Source: Salinicoccus sp. RF5 (GTDB taxonomy: Bacteria; Bacillota; Bacilli; Staphylococcales; Salinicoccaceae). Taken from it: DNA of 64,000 nucleotides. Each line of letters opens with the position of its first letter. Within the stretch, counting starts at the first letter, position 1. Both the position numbers and the translations under genes were made by a program. The stretch lies in NCBI RefSeq assembly GCF_020786625.1, contig NZ_JAJGRC010000003.1, positions 62,001 to 126,000 on the forward strand. The letters are read 5' to 3'. The notes under the pieces were generated by a model. That model did no database searches. It saw only the letters and a list, made by a program, of their open reading frames with translations, and was not told where the DNA came from. Of this stretch, positions 1 through 8,541 are shown piece after piece.

Positions 1-54
1 TGTAATGATATTAATTTTGTTCCATAATATGAAATTATGATTAAATAATTTCAT

Positions 55-81
55 AAAAAAACCGGCACTCCGAGTGCCGGT
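55..81 (-). terminator. Rho-independent terminator of tcyP
   Basis: A perfect 10-bp inverted repeat (ACCGGCACTC/GAGTGCCGGT) with a one-base centre lies just past the tcyP stop. On the minus strand it is followed by a run of six T. The first 54 bases of the window are AT-rich and I see no gene in them. Confidence 0.85.
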
Positions 82-86
82 AAAAA

Positions 87-1478
87 CTATGCTTCTGCTG
101 TGAGTTCATCGTAGCGTCTTTCATCATAGACATCTTTGTCCAATGAGCGGTTCGTCTTTGCGGTTATCGTTCCGGCCGTCATCGAACCGCTGACGTTGAC
201 GGCTGTCCTTCCCATATCAATCAGGGGTTCGATGGAGATGAGGACGGCGGCGAGGGCAATCGGCAGGTTCATCGTTGACAGGACGATGATTGCTGCGAAT
301 GTTGCACCGCCACCGACACCGGCGATCCCAAGGGAGGCGATGACCGTCACGGCAATCAGCGTAATGATGAACTGCGCGTTGATTTCAACACCGGCCGCCG
401 GTGCAATCATGATGCCGAGCATTGCAGGGTAGATGCCGGCACACCCATTCTGACCGATGGATAGTCCAAAGCTCCCCGAGAAGTTGGCTATGCTTGCCGG
501 TACGCCGAGTCTCGTCCGCTGCGTCTGTATGTTGAGCGGCAGTGTGCCGGCGCTTGAACGGGAAGTGAAGGCAAACAGCAGTGCTTCCGCCGTCTTCTTG
601 AAGTACTGGAGTGGATTCAGTCCTGTCAGCCCGATCAGCAGGAGATGAACGAGGTACATCGTCAGCAGTGCAGCATATGAAGCAACGACGAACAGTCCAA
701 GATCGTATATTGCCTGGAAGTTCGAAGTGGCCACAGTAGAGGCCATGATCGCCAGGATCCCATATGGGGTCAGGGCAAGAATGATTTTGACCAGCTGCAT
801 GACCCAGTCGTTCAGGGCGATGATGCCTGTTCTGATCTTTTCACCGCTCTCGGGATTGCGCTGCATGAGACGGACGAAGCTGAATCCCATGAAGATGGCG
901 AAGAGGACGACTGCAATCGTGGAAGGGGCCCGATCTCCTGTGAAGTCAAGGAAAGGATTGGCCGGCAGCAGTGATACAAGCTGCTGGGGAAGTGTCTGGT
1001 CTTCGATTTCAGAAGCGGTGCTCTCGAGTGAGAGTGCCCGTTCATTTTCGGCTTCACCCAGGTTGAGGCTTGAAGCATCAAGGTTGAAGAGCAGGGCGGC
1101 AGATATGCCGATGACAGCAGCAATTGCGGTGGTGCCGAGCAGCAGTGCGATGATTTTGATGCCTGATTTCAGAAACTTCTCCTTTACATCCATCTTTGCG
1201 AAAGCACCGAGGATGGAAATGAAGACGAGCGGCATGACGATCATCTGCAGCAGCCGGACGAATCCGCTGCCGACAATGGAAATCCAGTCCATCGTATTTG
1301 TTATGACCGTACCGTCCACGCCATAGATCAGCTGGAGTCCAGCGCCGAAGAACAGCCCGAGGACGAGGCCGATCATCACACGGTGGGAGAACTTAACATT
1401 CCGCTGCTTGAGGAACACCAGGGCACCGATGAGCAGCAGGAAGGCGATGATATTTATGACGACAAGTAATGCATCCAT
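87..1478 (-). CDS. tcyP: L-cystine uptake symporter TcyP
   Basis: Secondary carrier of the dicarboxylate/amino acid:cation symporter (DAACS) family, 463 aa, which is the usual length of Bacillus TcyP. It is a polytopic membrane protein. The N-terminal hydrophobic segment followed by a short KQRNVKFSHRVMIGL linker is typical of TcyP, as is the serine-rich re-entrant region FTSRSSAGTLP near residue 310 and the substrate-site segment around SGSFGLSIGQNGCAG. The expected role is import of L-cystine as a sulfur source. An AAAGGAG ribosome binding site precedes the ATG. It stands alone between two terminators, so it is probably monocistronic. I saw no S-box or T-box leader in the short upstream gap. 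Family assignment is firm; substrate is inferred from similarity to TcyP. Confidence 0.9.
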   Translation of the reverse strand: MDALLVVINIIAFLLLIGALVFLKQRNVKFSHRVMIGLVLGLFFGAGLQLIYGVDGTVITNTMDWISIVGSGFVRLLQMIVMPLVFISILGAFAKMDVKEKFLKSGIKIIALLLGTTAIAAVIGISAALLFNLDASSLNLGEAENERALSLESTASEIEDQTLPQQLVSLLPANPFLDFTGDRAPSTIAVVLFAIFMGFSFVRLMQRNPESGEKIRTGIIALNDWVMQLVKIILALTPYGILAIMASTVATSNFQAIYDLGLFVVASYAALLTMYLVHLLLIGLTGLNPLQYFKKTAEALLFAFTSRSSAGTLPLNIQTQRTRLGVPASIANFSGSFGLSIGQNGCAGIYPAMLGIMIAPAAGVEINAQFIITLIAVTVIASLGIAGVGGGATFAAIIVLSTMNLPIALAAVLISIEPLIDMGRTAVNVSGSMTAGTITAKTNRSLDKDVYDERRYDELTAEA

Positions 1479-1522
1479 TTGATGACAGCTCCTTTTTAAA
1501 CAAGTAGCCTCATCATAAACAA

Positions 1523-1551
1523 ATTAATCCTACTTTTCAAGTAGGATTAAT
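1523..1551 (-). terminator. Hairpin terminator after helD
   Basis: A 13-bp perfect inverted repeat (ATTAATCCTACTT/AAGTAGGATTAAT) with a 3-base loop sits 9 bp past the helD stop. Read on the minus strand it is followed by TTGTTT. It separates helD from tcyP. Confidence 0.7.
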
Positions 1552-1560
1552 ATATTCGTA

Positions 1561-3633
1561 CTATTCAGTCGGGTTGAGCAGATGGAGATGCCTTGTTGCC
1601 CGGGAGGCCAGAACATACAGTATATGCTTCGAATCGCTGTAGGATTGTGCATCCGTCAGGATGACGGTGTTGTACTCGAACCCCTTCGACAGATAGTAGG
1701 GCAGGATGATGAATGACTGGTTGTACAGCGTGTCCGTCTCCCCGAGGTTCTTCATCTGTGGGAACTCATCCTCCAACTGTGCATAATAGTGGTCGGCTGC
1801 TTCTCTTGAAGGGGTGATGATGGCGACTTGCGGATATTCCCCGGAGCGCAGTATGTCCCTGACATAGCCGAGTTCATCTTCAGTGTGCACTTTCTGCACC
1901 TCATCGCCGTCGACGGAGGCGGACTGTATGGAATCCGGGATGATGCTGTTAAGGAATGCATTGATCTGGTTTGTGGAGCGGTAGGAGCGCTCCAGCTTTT
2001 TCTGTATATGGTTTTTGGCGATCAGTGCATCCTTCCTGCCGGGATGGATCTGCTGGTTCGGATCGCCCAGGCTCGTGAATGTCGCCTTCCTGTAGTAGTG
2101 TCGCATGACATAGTATTGGATGTTCGAATAGTCCTGCACCTCATCGATCAGTACGTGCTGGATCTGCCTGTCGTGCCTGCCGAGGAGGTGGATGTACATG
2201 TAGAGAAGAGGGGCGATGTCTTCATATTTGAAGTCATTCTCCTTGACGGAACGCACGGTCATGTTGCGGAATTTCCTGTCGTAGATCGAGTTAACATACA
2301 ATTTCTCGAAATGGACGAAGCGGAAGAGGGCGACTTGCCGGTGCACGGTCTTCAGCTGCTTCTTGGCGAAGTCATGCGCCTCTTTCTTGAGTTCGTGCGC
2401 CTCGCCGATGTACTTATTGCTGTCGCGCAGTTCCCTGTATCTTTCGTTCGTCAGCCTTTTGACTTCCTCGGTATACCGGCTGAGCAGCCTTTCCTGCATC
2501 TTCGAGAGGCGCCTGCTTATGGGGTGGCCGCCGAGTTCATTATAGAATGTGTGGACAAGCTCTTCCCTGCTTGCGAACAGCCCATTTTCACCCTGCAGTG
2601 TCCTGAACTCCATGCCGTCGGTCTCGAGCTGCTTCATGAAGCCGTGAAGCGACTTGAAGTATTCGAGGGAATTCTTGAATTCATAGATGTCGTGCCCTTC
2701 GTCGTCCTGCCTCAGGCGTTTGATGTTGTCGTAGACATGTTCGAAGTGCCTCCCCTTGAAGTAGGGGAAGTGCGAGATGAGGCGGAAGAATGTCGTGTTG
2801 CGCACATGGTTTTCGCCGAGTTCGGGCAGCACGTCCGACAGGTAGTCGTTGAACACTTCATTCGGTGAAATGAGCAGTATGTTCTCAGGATTCAAGGTCT
2901 CCTTATGCTGGTACAGCAGAAATGCAATCCGCTGCATGGCAAGGGAAGTCTTTCCGCTGCCCGGTGGTCCATAGACGAGCGTATCCTGCGACAGGGGAAG
3001 ACGGATGACGTCATTCTGCTCCTGCTGGATGGTGGAGACGATGTTCTTCAGCTTGGACTGGGAGGAGTCGGTGATCATGCGCTGGAGTATTTCATCTCCT
3101 ATATAAACGTCGCTGTCGAACATGTTGAGGAGGCGGCTGTCCTCGATGATGAACTGGCGCCTCTGTTCGACCGTCGCATCTATTCTGCTGCCGTCCGGGA
3201 TGCGGTATGACAGGTCGCCTGTCGTATTCTCATAGAACAGGCTCGCAACCGGGGTGCGCCAGTCGTAGATGAGGATGTCGTTGTCCCGGTTCTTTATTGT
3301 GCCGGTGCCGATGTAGATCGGCTCCCCATCGACGGTGATCTTGCCGAAGTAGGGTTTTGGTATCATGCGTTCTGTGCGTTCACGCATCGTTTCTATATAG
3401 TTGTAGTTCATTTCGGTTCTTCTGATCTCCGGCAGCATCTGGACGAATTCCATGACATTGCCATCTGCAAAGTCGACGACATTTGAGATGTTTTCATTGA
3501 TGTCCTGCCGTGTATCCAGTATGCCTTGGGCTGTGGTGCTTTGCCTGTCCTTCAGATCTGCATTGAATACTTTGAGAAAATCGACGATGAAGGTGAGATG
3601 CCGGGCTTCTTCTTCAAATGATAGAATTTTCAT
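1561..3633 (-). CDS. helD: RNA polymerase recycling motor HelD
   Basis: UvrD/Rep-like superfamily 1 ATPase of the HelD family, 690 aa, which releases stalled RNA polymerase from nucleic acid in Firmicutes. The N-terminal coiled-coil/arm region (about residues 1-110) precedes a Walker A motif (GPPGSGKTS, about residue 225). A long helical insertion follows, then the Walker B region VLIDEVQDYSN and helicase motifs around SLGDPNQQIHPG and KLERSYRST. The C-terminus contains ILPYYLSKGFEYNTVIL and VLASRATRHLHLL. I start at the ATG at 3633 because an AAAGGAGGG ribosome binding site lies immediately before it and would fall inside the coding sequence of the longer 698-aa reading. Monocistronic. Confidence 0.9.
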   Translation of the reverse strand: MKILSFEEEARHLTFIVDFLKVFNADLKDRQSTTAQGILDTRQDINENISNVVDFADGNVMEFVQMLPEIRRTEMNYNYIETMRERTERMIPKPYFGKITVDGEPIYIGTGTIKNRDNDILIYDWRTPVASLFYENTTGDLSYRIPDGSRIDATVEQRRQFIIEDSRLLNMFDSDVYIGDEILQRMITDSSQSKLKNIVSTIQQEQNDVIRLPLSQDTLVYGPPGSGKTSLAMQRIAFLLYQHKETLNPENILLISPNEVFNDYLSDVLPELGENHVRNTTFFRLISHFPYFKGRHFEHVYDNIKRLRQDDEGHDIYEFKNSLEYFKSLHGFMKQLETDGMEFRTLQGENGLFASREELVHTFYNELGGHPISRRLSKMQERLLSRYTEEVKRLTNERYRELRDSNKYIGEAHELKKEAHDFAKKQLKTVHRQVALFRFVHFEKLYVNSIYDRKFRNMTVRSVKENDFKYEDIAPLLYMYIHLLGRHDRQIQHVLIDEVQDYSNIQYYVMRHYYRKATFTSLGDPNQQIHPGRKDALIAKNHIQKKLERSYRSTNQINAFLNSIIPDSIQSASVDGDEVQKVHTEDELGYVRDILRSGEYPQVAIITPSREAADHYYAQLEDEFPQMKNLGETDTLYNQSFIILPYYLSKGFEYNTVILTDAQSYSDSKHILYVLASRATRHLHLLNPTE

Positions 3634-3719
3634 AGGGACCCTCCTTTGGTTCGACATTCAGCATATCGGTATTTTGAAATAATTAACAGTCTTAAATTAA
3701 TATGGGGCATATGATATAC

Positions 3720-3747
3720 TTGATGTGTAAAATCGAGCGAATATTAT
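3720..3747 (+). promoter_or_regulatory. Possible SigA promoter for the 3769 gene
   Basis: TTGATG and TATTAT separated by 16 bp lie just upstream of the small membrane protein gene. The match to consensus is moderate and other -10 registers are possible. Confidence 0.3.
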
Positions 3748-3768
3748 ACTGGTTAAAGGACAGCGATC

Positions 3769-4179
3769 ATGAGGAAAATATTAGTATCGGGACTGATCAC
3801 CGGGATTGTTTCCGGCGTGCTGCTTCTTCTTGCTTCTGCATATGTGGAATCCAGCGCAGGCATCGAAATCATGACATTGCTTTTGAACGTGGACTTCATC
3901 TTCGAGCGGAGTCCGGGGCTGTTCATGGAGATTATTTTTCATCTGATGGTCTCTGTCACTCTGGCCATCATACTGAAATGGCTTTATGTGTATAAGCCGC
4001 GTCTCTATATACCGGGACTGGTGACGGTGGGGGCAGTTGTGACACTGCTCTATTTCATCCTCTCCAGCCTAGCCGTACAGACTTTGGATCTGAATGGCTA
4101 TATCGGCTTTGTGCTCTGGGTGATATTCCATATCGGTTATCTCCAGGCCCTGCATCTGATGTTCAGGCTCGGCCTCTGA
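3769..4179 (+). CDS. Four-helix membrane protein of unknown function
   Basis: 136 aa, almost entirely hydrophobic. About four membrane segments can be seen, at residues 5-25, 52-72, 80-102 and 112-132. There is no signal peptide cleavage site and no soluble domain. An AAAGGA site precedes the ATG at 8 bp. It lies between helD (divergent) and the pyruvate-kinase-like gene and has its own terminator. I do not recognise the family. A role in the membrane is all that the sequence supports. Confidence 0.65.
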   Translation: MRKILVSGLITGIVSGVLLLLASAYVESSAGIEIMTLLLNVDFIFERSPGLFMEIIFHLMVSVTLAIILKWLYVYKPRLYIPGLVTVGAVVTLLYFILSSLAVQTLDLNGYIGFVLWVIFHIGYLQALHLMFRLGL

Positions 4180-4186
4180 AATTCCA

Positions 4187-4223
4187 GCTGCTTTCGACCG
4201 CCACGGCCGGAAGCGGCTTTTTT
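4187..4223 (+). terminator. Terminator after the 3769 gene
   Basis: An imperfect GC-rich stem (GCTGCTTTC pairing with GGAAGCGGC) is followed by TTTTTT. Confidence 0.75.
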
Positions 4224-4298
4224 ATTATACAATAATAGTTTGCACTCAAACGGGTATAGGGAAGAAATGCTTATGATAATCGGAAGAAGGTGACTGGA

Positions 4299-5804
4299 AT
4301 GGACAGGAAGAAAGCACTCCCGCTGCTTGAAGAGGTCATGGAAATCAGGGCTTCTGTAGAACAGGAGGGGGATTGGCTGTTTAAGGAATGGGACAGCACA
4401 CCGATACGCGAAGGATACAGGAACAGTGCCAGGAATCTGGCATACTATATGGCCTTCAGACGGAAGGATATGAGGGAACTGCAGGAAAAACTGATTCCCT
4501 GGGGTGTTTCGTCGCTTGGGCGTCTGGAGGCGGATGTGCTCGGTACACTGAATGCGGTCACCCGGACACTCGGCTACATTGCTGATGAGGATGTGTCGGA
4601 TATCGACTACCGCTCCTCGGACTCCTTTTTGGATCGCAACTCGGCCCTCCGGCGGAATTCTGATGATATCTTCGGGCCGCCGCGCAACGGCAGGGACACA
4701 CGCATCCTTGTAACGATGCCGTCGGCCGCCGGCAGCGACTATGAACTGGTGAAGACACTGGTTGAATCTGGAATGAACATGGCGCGCATCAACTGTGCGC
4801 ATGATGACGCGGACACATGGTCCGGAATGATCGGCAACATACGTAAAGCGGAAGATGAGACCGGCCTCGAATGCCGGGTGCTGATGGATATCAGCGGCCC
4901 TAAAATACGGACCCGGCATCTGCTCACTTCCATGCGCAATCCGAAGCTCAAGGTGGGGGAGAGATTCCTCCTCTCGAATGCGGAATCGATGACGCTGCCG
5001 AAAAAGGTTGAAATTGCGCTCAACACTTCCGTGCCTGAGGTGATCGGGAAGATAACACCGGGCCAGAAGATCAAGATAGATGACGGGCACATTGAAGCAG
5101 AAGCGGTGGAGCAGACGGATGACGGCATCATCTGTGAAGTGGAAAGGACCGTGAAGGAAGGCGGGGTGAAGGTGAAGACCGAAAAGGGGATCAATCTGCC
5201 GGATCTCGACTTCAAACTGCCGGTCCTGACGGAAAAGGACTACAGGGACCTCGATTTCGCGGTTCAGCACGCTGATGCCATCGCCTTTTCCTTCATCAAG
5301 GATGTCGAGGACATCGACCTCATTGAAGATGCATTGTCAGAGCGTCTGCCTGAGGACCGGAAGGGGATACCAAGCATCGCAAAGATAGAAACGCCCGAGG
5401 GCATCAGGAATCTGCCCGACATCATCCAGCGCGCAGCAGGCGCACGGCCTTTCGGCGTGATGCTTGCCCGCGGGGATCTTGCAGTCGAGATTGGCTACGA
5501 ACGGCTGAGTGAAATCCAGGAAGAGCTACTCTGGATATGCGAGGCTGCCCACGTGCCTGTCATATGGGCGACCCAGGTGGTGGAGTCGCTCGTGAAGACA
5601 GGCATACCGACGCGTTCGGAGATTTCCGATGTGGTGGCCGGATCGCGTGCCGAATGCATCATGCTGAACAAGGGTGAATATATCGCAGACGGCGTCGACG
5701 TGGTATCCGAAATCCTGGAGAAATTCGAGGACCACCACTACAAGAAGACATCGATGCTCCGGGCACTCGGCATCGCCAATCATACGTTCAACAATAGGGG
5801 ATAG
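4299..5804 (+). CDS. Atypical pyruvate kinase family protein with an N-terminal extension
   Basis: 501 aa. Residues 1-130 form a mostly helical N-terminal region absent from classical pyruvate kinase. Residues 130-480 carry the pyruvate kinase TIM barrel and a B-domain-like insert: ILVTMPS, MARINCAHD (classical MNFSHG position), LMDISGPKIRT (classical DTKGPEIRT), SIAKIETPEGI with the catalytic Lys kept, MLARGDLAVEI, WATQVVESL, IPTRSEISDV. The C-terminal effector domain is missing, so it is not the glycolytic enzyme of ordinary form. ATG 4299 is chosen because GAAGAAGG lies 8 bp upstream; a GTG nine bases earlier overlaps that site. The flanking terminators make it monocistronic. A phosphotransfer role is likely, but the true substrate is unknown. 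Confidence 0.75.
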   Translation: MDRKKALPLLEEVMEIRASVEQEGDWLFKEWDSTPIREGYRNSARNLAYYMAFRRKDMRELQEKLIPWGVSSLGRLEADVLGTLNAVTRTLGYIADEDVSDIDYRSSDSFLDRNSALRRNSDDIFGPPRNGRDTRILVTMPSAAGSDYELVKTLVESGMNMARINCAHDDADTWSGMIGNIRKAEDETGLECRVLMDISGPKIRTRHLLTSMRNPKLKVGERFLLSNAESMTLPKKVEIALNTSVPEVIGKITPGQKIKIDDGHIEAEAVEQTDDGIICEVERTVKEGGVKVKTEKGINLPDLDFKLPVLTEKDYRDLDFAVQHADAIAFSFIKDVEDIDLIEDALSERLPEDRKGIPSIAKIETPEGIRNLPDIIQRAAGARPFGVMLARGDLAVEIGYERLSEIQEELLWICEAAHVPVIWATQVVESLVKTGIPTRSEISDVVAGSRAECIMLNKGEYIADGVDVVSEILEKFEDHHYKKTSMLRALGIANHTFNNRG

Positions 5805-5815
5805 AAGACCAGATA

Positions 5816-5842
5816 GGAGATGGATACCCATCTCCTTTTTTT
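5816..5842 (+). terminator. Terminator of the pyruvate-kinase-like gene
   Basis: Perfect 8-bp stem GGAGATGG/CCATCTCC with a 4-base loop, followed by seven T. Confidence 0.9.
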
Positions 5843-5857
5843 ATGGAAACGATTACT
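5843..5857 (+). promoter_or_regulatory. Catabolite responsive element (cre)
   Basis: ATGGAAACGATTACT matches the CcpA cre consensus WTGNAANCGNWNNCW at every position. It lies about 95 bp upstream of the carrier gene at 5952, directly after the preceding terminator, where it could control the carrier-amidohydrolase pair. Confidence 0.6.
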
Positions 5858-5951
5858 TTATCAGAATGCTCAATTATTTCCGAAAATTCCTTTATTTTAT
5901 CCTTATGAGGGCGTATACTACCTACATCGTAGATGATTAGGAGTGATGTAT

Positions 5952-7103
5952 ATGTTGCAGGAACCTATTGTAGCGACAGTCATGCTGTTTGCACTGATCG
6001 CCCTCGGGGAATTGATTTCGGTCTATACACGTGCCCGGATTCCAATGCTGATGACAGCGATGCTCGGCTTTTTGATACTTACATGGACAGGGGTGTTCCC
6101 GGAGAACATCCTTGAGCTTTCCACGCTTCCGGCACTCGGAGCGATTCTGATCGGTCCCCTCATTGTACATATGGGGACGCTCATGCGCTTCTCGATCCTC
6201 AAGAAGCAGTGGCGGGCGGTCATCATCGCCCTGTCCGGCCTTGCAGGTGCACTCACACTGGTGCTCGTCATCGTGACGCTCGTGTTCGACTTCACGACGG
6301 CAGCAAGCGGTGTCGGTCCGATTTCAGGCGGGGTCGTGGCGCTCCTGATCACCAATGAAACGCTGACGAACCTCGGCCTTACAAGCCTGGTCGTCGTTCC
6401 TGTACTTGTCCAGGCATTCCAGGGGGTCATCGGCATGCCGCTCGCGACCGCATTCATGAAGCGGTACGGACAGGCATTCATGGCGGAGGGCCGCAGGGTC
6501 GAAGAGGACAGCATCGGCTTTGAGGAGGAGCGGGGCATCTCCCGCTTCAGCCTGATGAAGAACAATACGATCAAACTGTTCGTCATCTTCGTCCTCGGCA
6601 TGCTTGGGGTCATCCTCGGTGATATCACGGGCATCCACTATACGCTGTTCTGTCTGCTCTTTGGTATACTGGCCCTGAACTTCAATCTGCTGCCGAAGAG
6701 CGCGTTGGAGTCTGCAAACTCGTTCAGCTTCATGATGGTCGCGCTCATCTTCGTCATCATCGGCACGATGGGCGGCATCACACCGCAGGATGTGGTGACC
6801 AATATCCCTGCTGTGGCATTGATTCTCGCCCTCGGTATATTCGGCATCCTAACGGGTGGGTTCATCGCTTCGAAGCTCGTCGGCTGGCATCCCTATAAAG
6901 GCATCCCGGTCGCCCTGACTGCGCTGATCGGCTTCCCGGGGGACTACCTGATCTGTGAAGAGGTGGCCCGGAGCGAAACCAACAATCTGGAAGATCAGAA
7001 TAGACTATTCCAGGAACTGGTGACACCGATGCTGATCGGCGGCTTCGTCACGGTAACGGTTGCTTCTGTATTCATCGCAAGCTTCGTCATGAGCCTGATA
7101 TAA
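5952..7103 (+). CDS. Multi-pass membrane carrier linked to an amidohydrolase
   Basis: 383 aa, about ten to twelve hydrophobic segments with a charged loop near residues 185-205. The two halves look alike in layout (glycine- and threonine-rich helix breaks such as GVGPISGG in the first half and IGTMGGI/GIFGILTGG in the second), as in Na+-coupled or 2-keto-acid/glutamate-type secondary carriers. Start chosen at ATG 5952 because AGGAG lies 8 bp upstream; ATG 5946 is only 2 bp from it. It lies 28 bp before the amidohydrolase gene and behind a cre site, so a role in importing that enzyme's substrate is inferred. I cannot name the exact transporter family. Confidence 0.65.
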   Translation: MLQEPIVATVMLFALIALGELISVYTRARIPMLMTAMLGFLILTWTGVFPENILELSTLPALGAILIGPLIVHMGTLMRFSILKKQWRAVIIALSGLAGALTLVLVIVTLVFDFTTAASGVGPISGGVVALLITNETLTNLGLTSLVVVPVLVQAFQGVIGMPLATAFMKRYGQAFMAEGRRVEEDSIGFEEERGISRFSLMKNNTIKLFVIFVLGMLGVILGDITGIHYTLFCLLFGILALNFNLLPKSALESANSFSFMMVALIFVIIGTMGGITPQDVVTNIPAVALILALGIFGILTGGFIASKLVGWHPYKGIPVALTALIGFPGDYLICEEVARSETNNLEDQNRLFQELVTPMLIGGFVTVTVASVFIASFVMSLI

Positions 7104-7131
7104 AAAAAGTAAAGAAATGGGAGTGTAGAAG

Positions 7132-8367
7132 ATGGGAAAACTTTTCATCAAAAATGTCAATCTGATAGACGGGACCGGTTCTGAACTGGTGCAAAATACG
7201 AATGTACTCGTGGAGGATGGCCGCTTCAAGGCGATCGGTGCCGAGGAGTCGGCAGCAGAGGGTGCAGAAGTGCTGGATGGTGCAGGACAGTACATGCTGC
7301 CGGGCATGATCGATGCGCACGTGCACATGATGATGGAATTCAAGCCGCTCGAACAGCGGCTCGTCACTCCGTTCTCATATAATTTCTATGCCGCGATGGA
7401 ATATCTGAACCGTACGCTCAATGCAGGCGTGACGACGGTACGCGATGCCCTCGGCAGTGACCTTGGACTGAAGAAGGCGATAGAGGATGGCCTGGTCAGG
7501 GGGCCGCGCATGCAGATCAGTGTCAACGCTCTGACGATCACAGGAGGACATGGGGACGGCTTCAACTACTCTGGCGTCGTGACGGACCTCATGCAGCCGC
7601 ACCCGGGCATGCCGCACGGTATATGCGATGGTGTGGAGGAAGTGCGCAAAAAGACGCGTGAGATGCTGAGGGCGGGTGCCGACATCATCAAGGTCCACGC
7701 GACGGGCGGGGTATCGAGCCCGACCGACCATCCTAAATTCACCCAGTTCTCGCTTGAAGAACTGAAGGTCATCGTGGAAGAGGCGAAATTCCGGAACGGC
7801 GTCAAAGTCATGGCGCACGCCCAGGGGCTGGAAGGCGTCAGGCAATGTGTGGAGGCGGGCATCCATTCCATCGAGCACGGCATATTCCTCGATGATGAAG
7901 TATGCGGCATGATGAAGGATCAGGGGACATACCTCGTACCGACGCTGCTGGCACCGGTATCCGTCCTCGAGTTCGCCGAAGAGCTCGGGATGGCGAAGAC
8001 TGCTGTAGAGAAGTCTGAGGAAGTCATCGAAATACACAAGGAAAGCTTCACGCGTGCATATAAGGCCGGCGTCAAGATTGCCATGGGTACCGATGCAGGC
8101 GTCTTCAAGCATGGCACGAACCTGCGGGAGCTTGAACTGATGGTGGAATGCGGCATGACCCCGGGTGATGCCATCACGGCTTCCACCAAGACCGCCGCGG
8201 AGTGCATGGGCTATACGGACCTTGGTCTCGTCAAGGAAGGCTATGTCGCCGACTTCATCTTCTCGAAGGAGAATCCATTGGAGAACATCGGTGCTTTGAA
8301 GGATAACGACAACATCAAGGTCGTCGCAAAAGAAGGCGTCGTATACAAGAACATAATAGGAGAATGA
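7132..8367 (+). CDS. Metal-dependent amidohydrolase, imidazolonepropionase/prolidase-like
   Basis: 411 aa, cytosolic amidohydrolase superfamily enzyme. The N-terminal beta-sandwich is followed by the metal motif HVH in GMIDAHVHMM (about residue 60). A candidate carbamylated lysine lies in IKVHATGGV, followed by histidines in VMAHAQG and SIEHGIF. The catalytic aspartate is in MGTDAG, and the C-terminal GLVKEGYVADF strand completes the sandwich. This layout fits the subgroup containing Xaa-Pro and Xaa-Arg dipeptidases and related hydrolases. A GGGAGTG site precedes the ATG. Co-transcription with the upstream carrier suggests hydrolysis of an imported cyclic amide, hydantoin or dipeptide-like compound. 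The substrate is not determinable here. Confidence 0.8.
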   Translation: MGKLFIKNVNLIDGTGSELVQNTNVLVEDGRFKAIGAEESAAEGAEVLDGAGQYMLPGMIDAHVHMMMEFKPLEQRLVTPFSYNFYAAMEYLNRTLNAGVTTVRDALGSDLGLKKAIEDGLVRGPRMQISVNALTITGGHGDGFNYSGVVTDLMQPHPGMPHGICDGVEEVRKKTREMLRAGADIIKVHATGGVSSPTDHPKFTQFSLEELKVIVEEAKFRNGVKVMAHAQGLEGVRQCVEAGIHSIEHGIFLDDEVCGMMKDQGTYLVPTLLAPVSVLEFAEELGMAKTAVEKSEEVIEIHKESFTRAYKAGVKIAMGTDAGVFKHGTNLRELELMVECGMTPGDAITASTKTAAECMGYTDLGLVKEGYVADFIFSKENPLENIGALKDNDNIKVVAKEGVVYKNIIGE

Positions 8368-8370
8368 TGG

Positions 8371-8392
8371 CAGCCCCGGCCGGGGCTGTTTT
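8371..8392 (+). terminator. Terminator after the amidohydrolase
   Basis: Palindromic CAGCCCCGG/CCGGGGCTG stem followed by TTTT. Confidence 0.75.
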
Positions 8393-8430
8393 CCATTTCC
8401 ATAAAAGTGTCATGACAATGTATGGAAGCG

Positions 8431-8460
8431 GGCATCCGGCTCATGCCGGGTGCCTTTTTA
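8431..8460 (+). terminator. Second hairpin terminator before the lipid kinase
   Basis: GGCATCCGGC and GCCGGGTGCC pair (one G-T) around TCAT, followed by TTTTTA. Together with the previous hairpin it forms a tandem stop. Confidence 0.75.
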
Positions 8461-8541
8461 TATGCACAATGAATCCATGCATCGACAATGGTCTTACTAT
8501 CTTATATGATTGGAGAAACTAGACGAAGACGGGGGAAGTAT

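Noticed and set aside
1479-1560. S-box or T-box riboswitch ahead of tcyP
   Set aside because: The gap is only 82 bp and is largely taken by the helD terminator; no conserved core is visible.
1828-2868. 346-codon open frame on the plus strand inside helD
   Set aside because: It is antisense to a well-conserved HelD sequence, has no ribosome site, and codon composition is that of a shadow frame.
4137-5270. 377-codon open frame on the minus strand across the pyruvate-kinase-like gene
   Set aside because: Antisense to a gene with clear family motifs; the translated sequence shows no domain.
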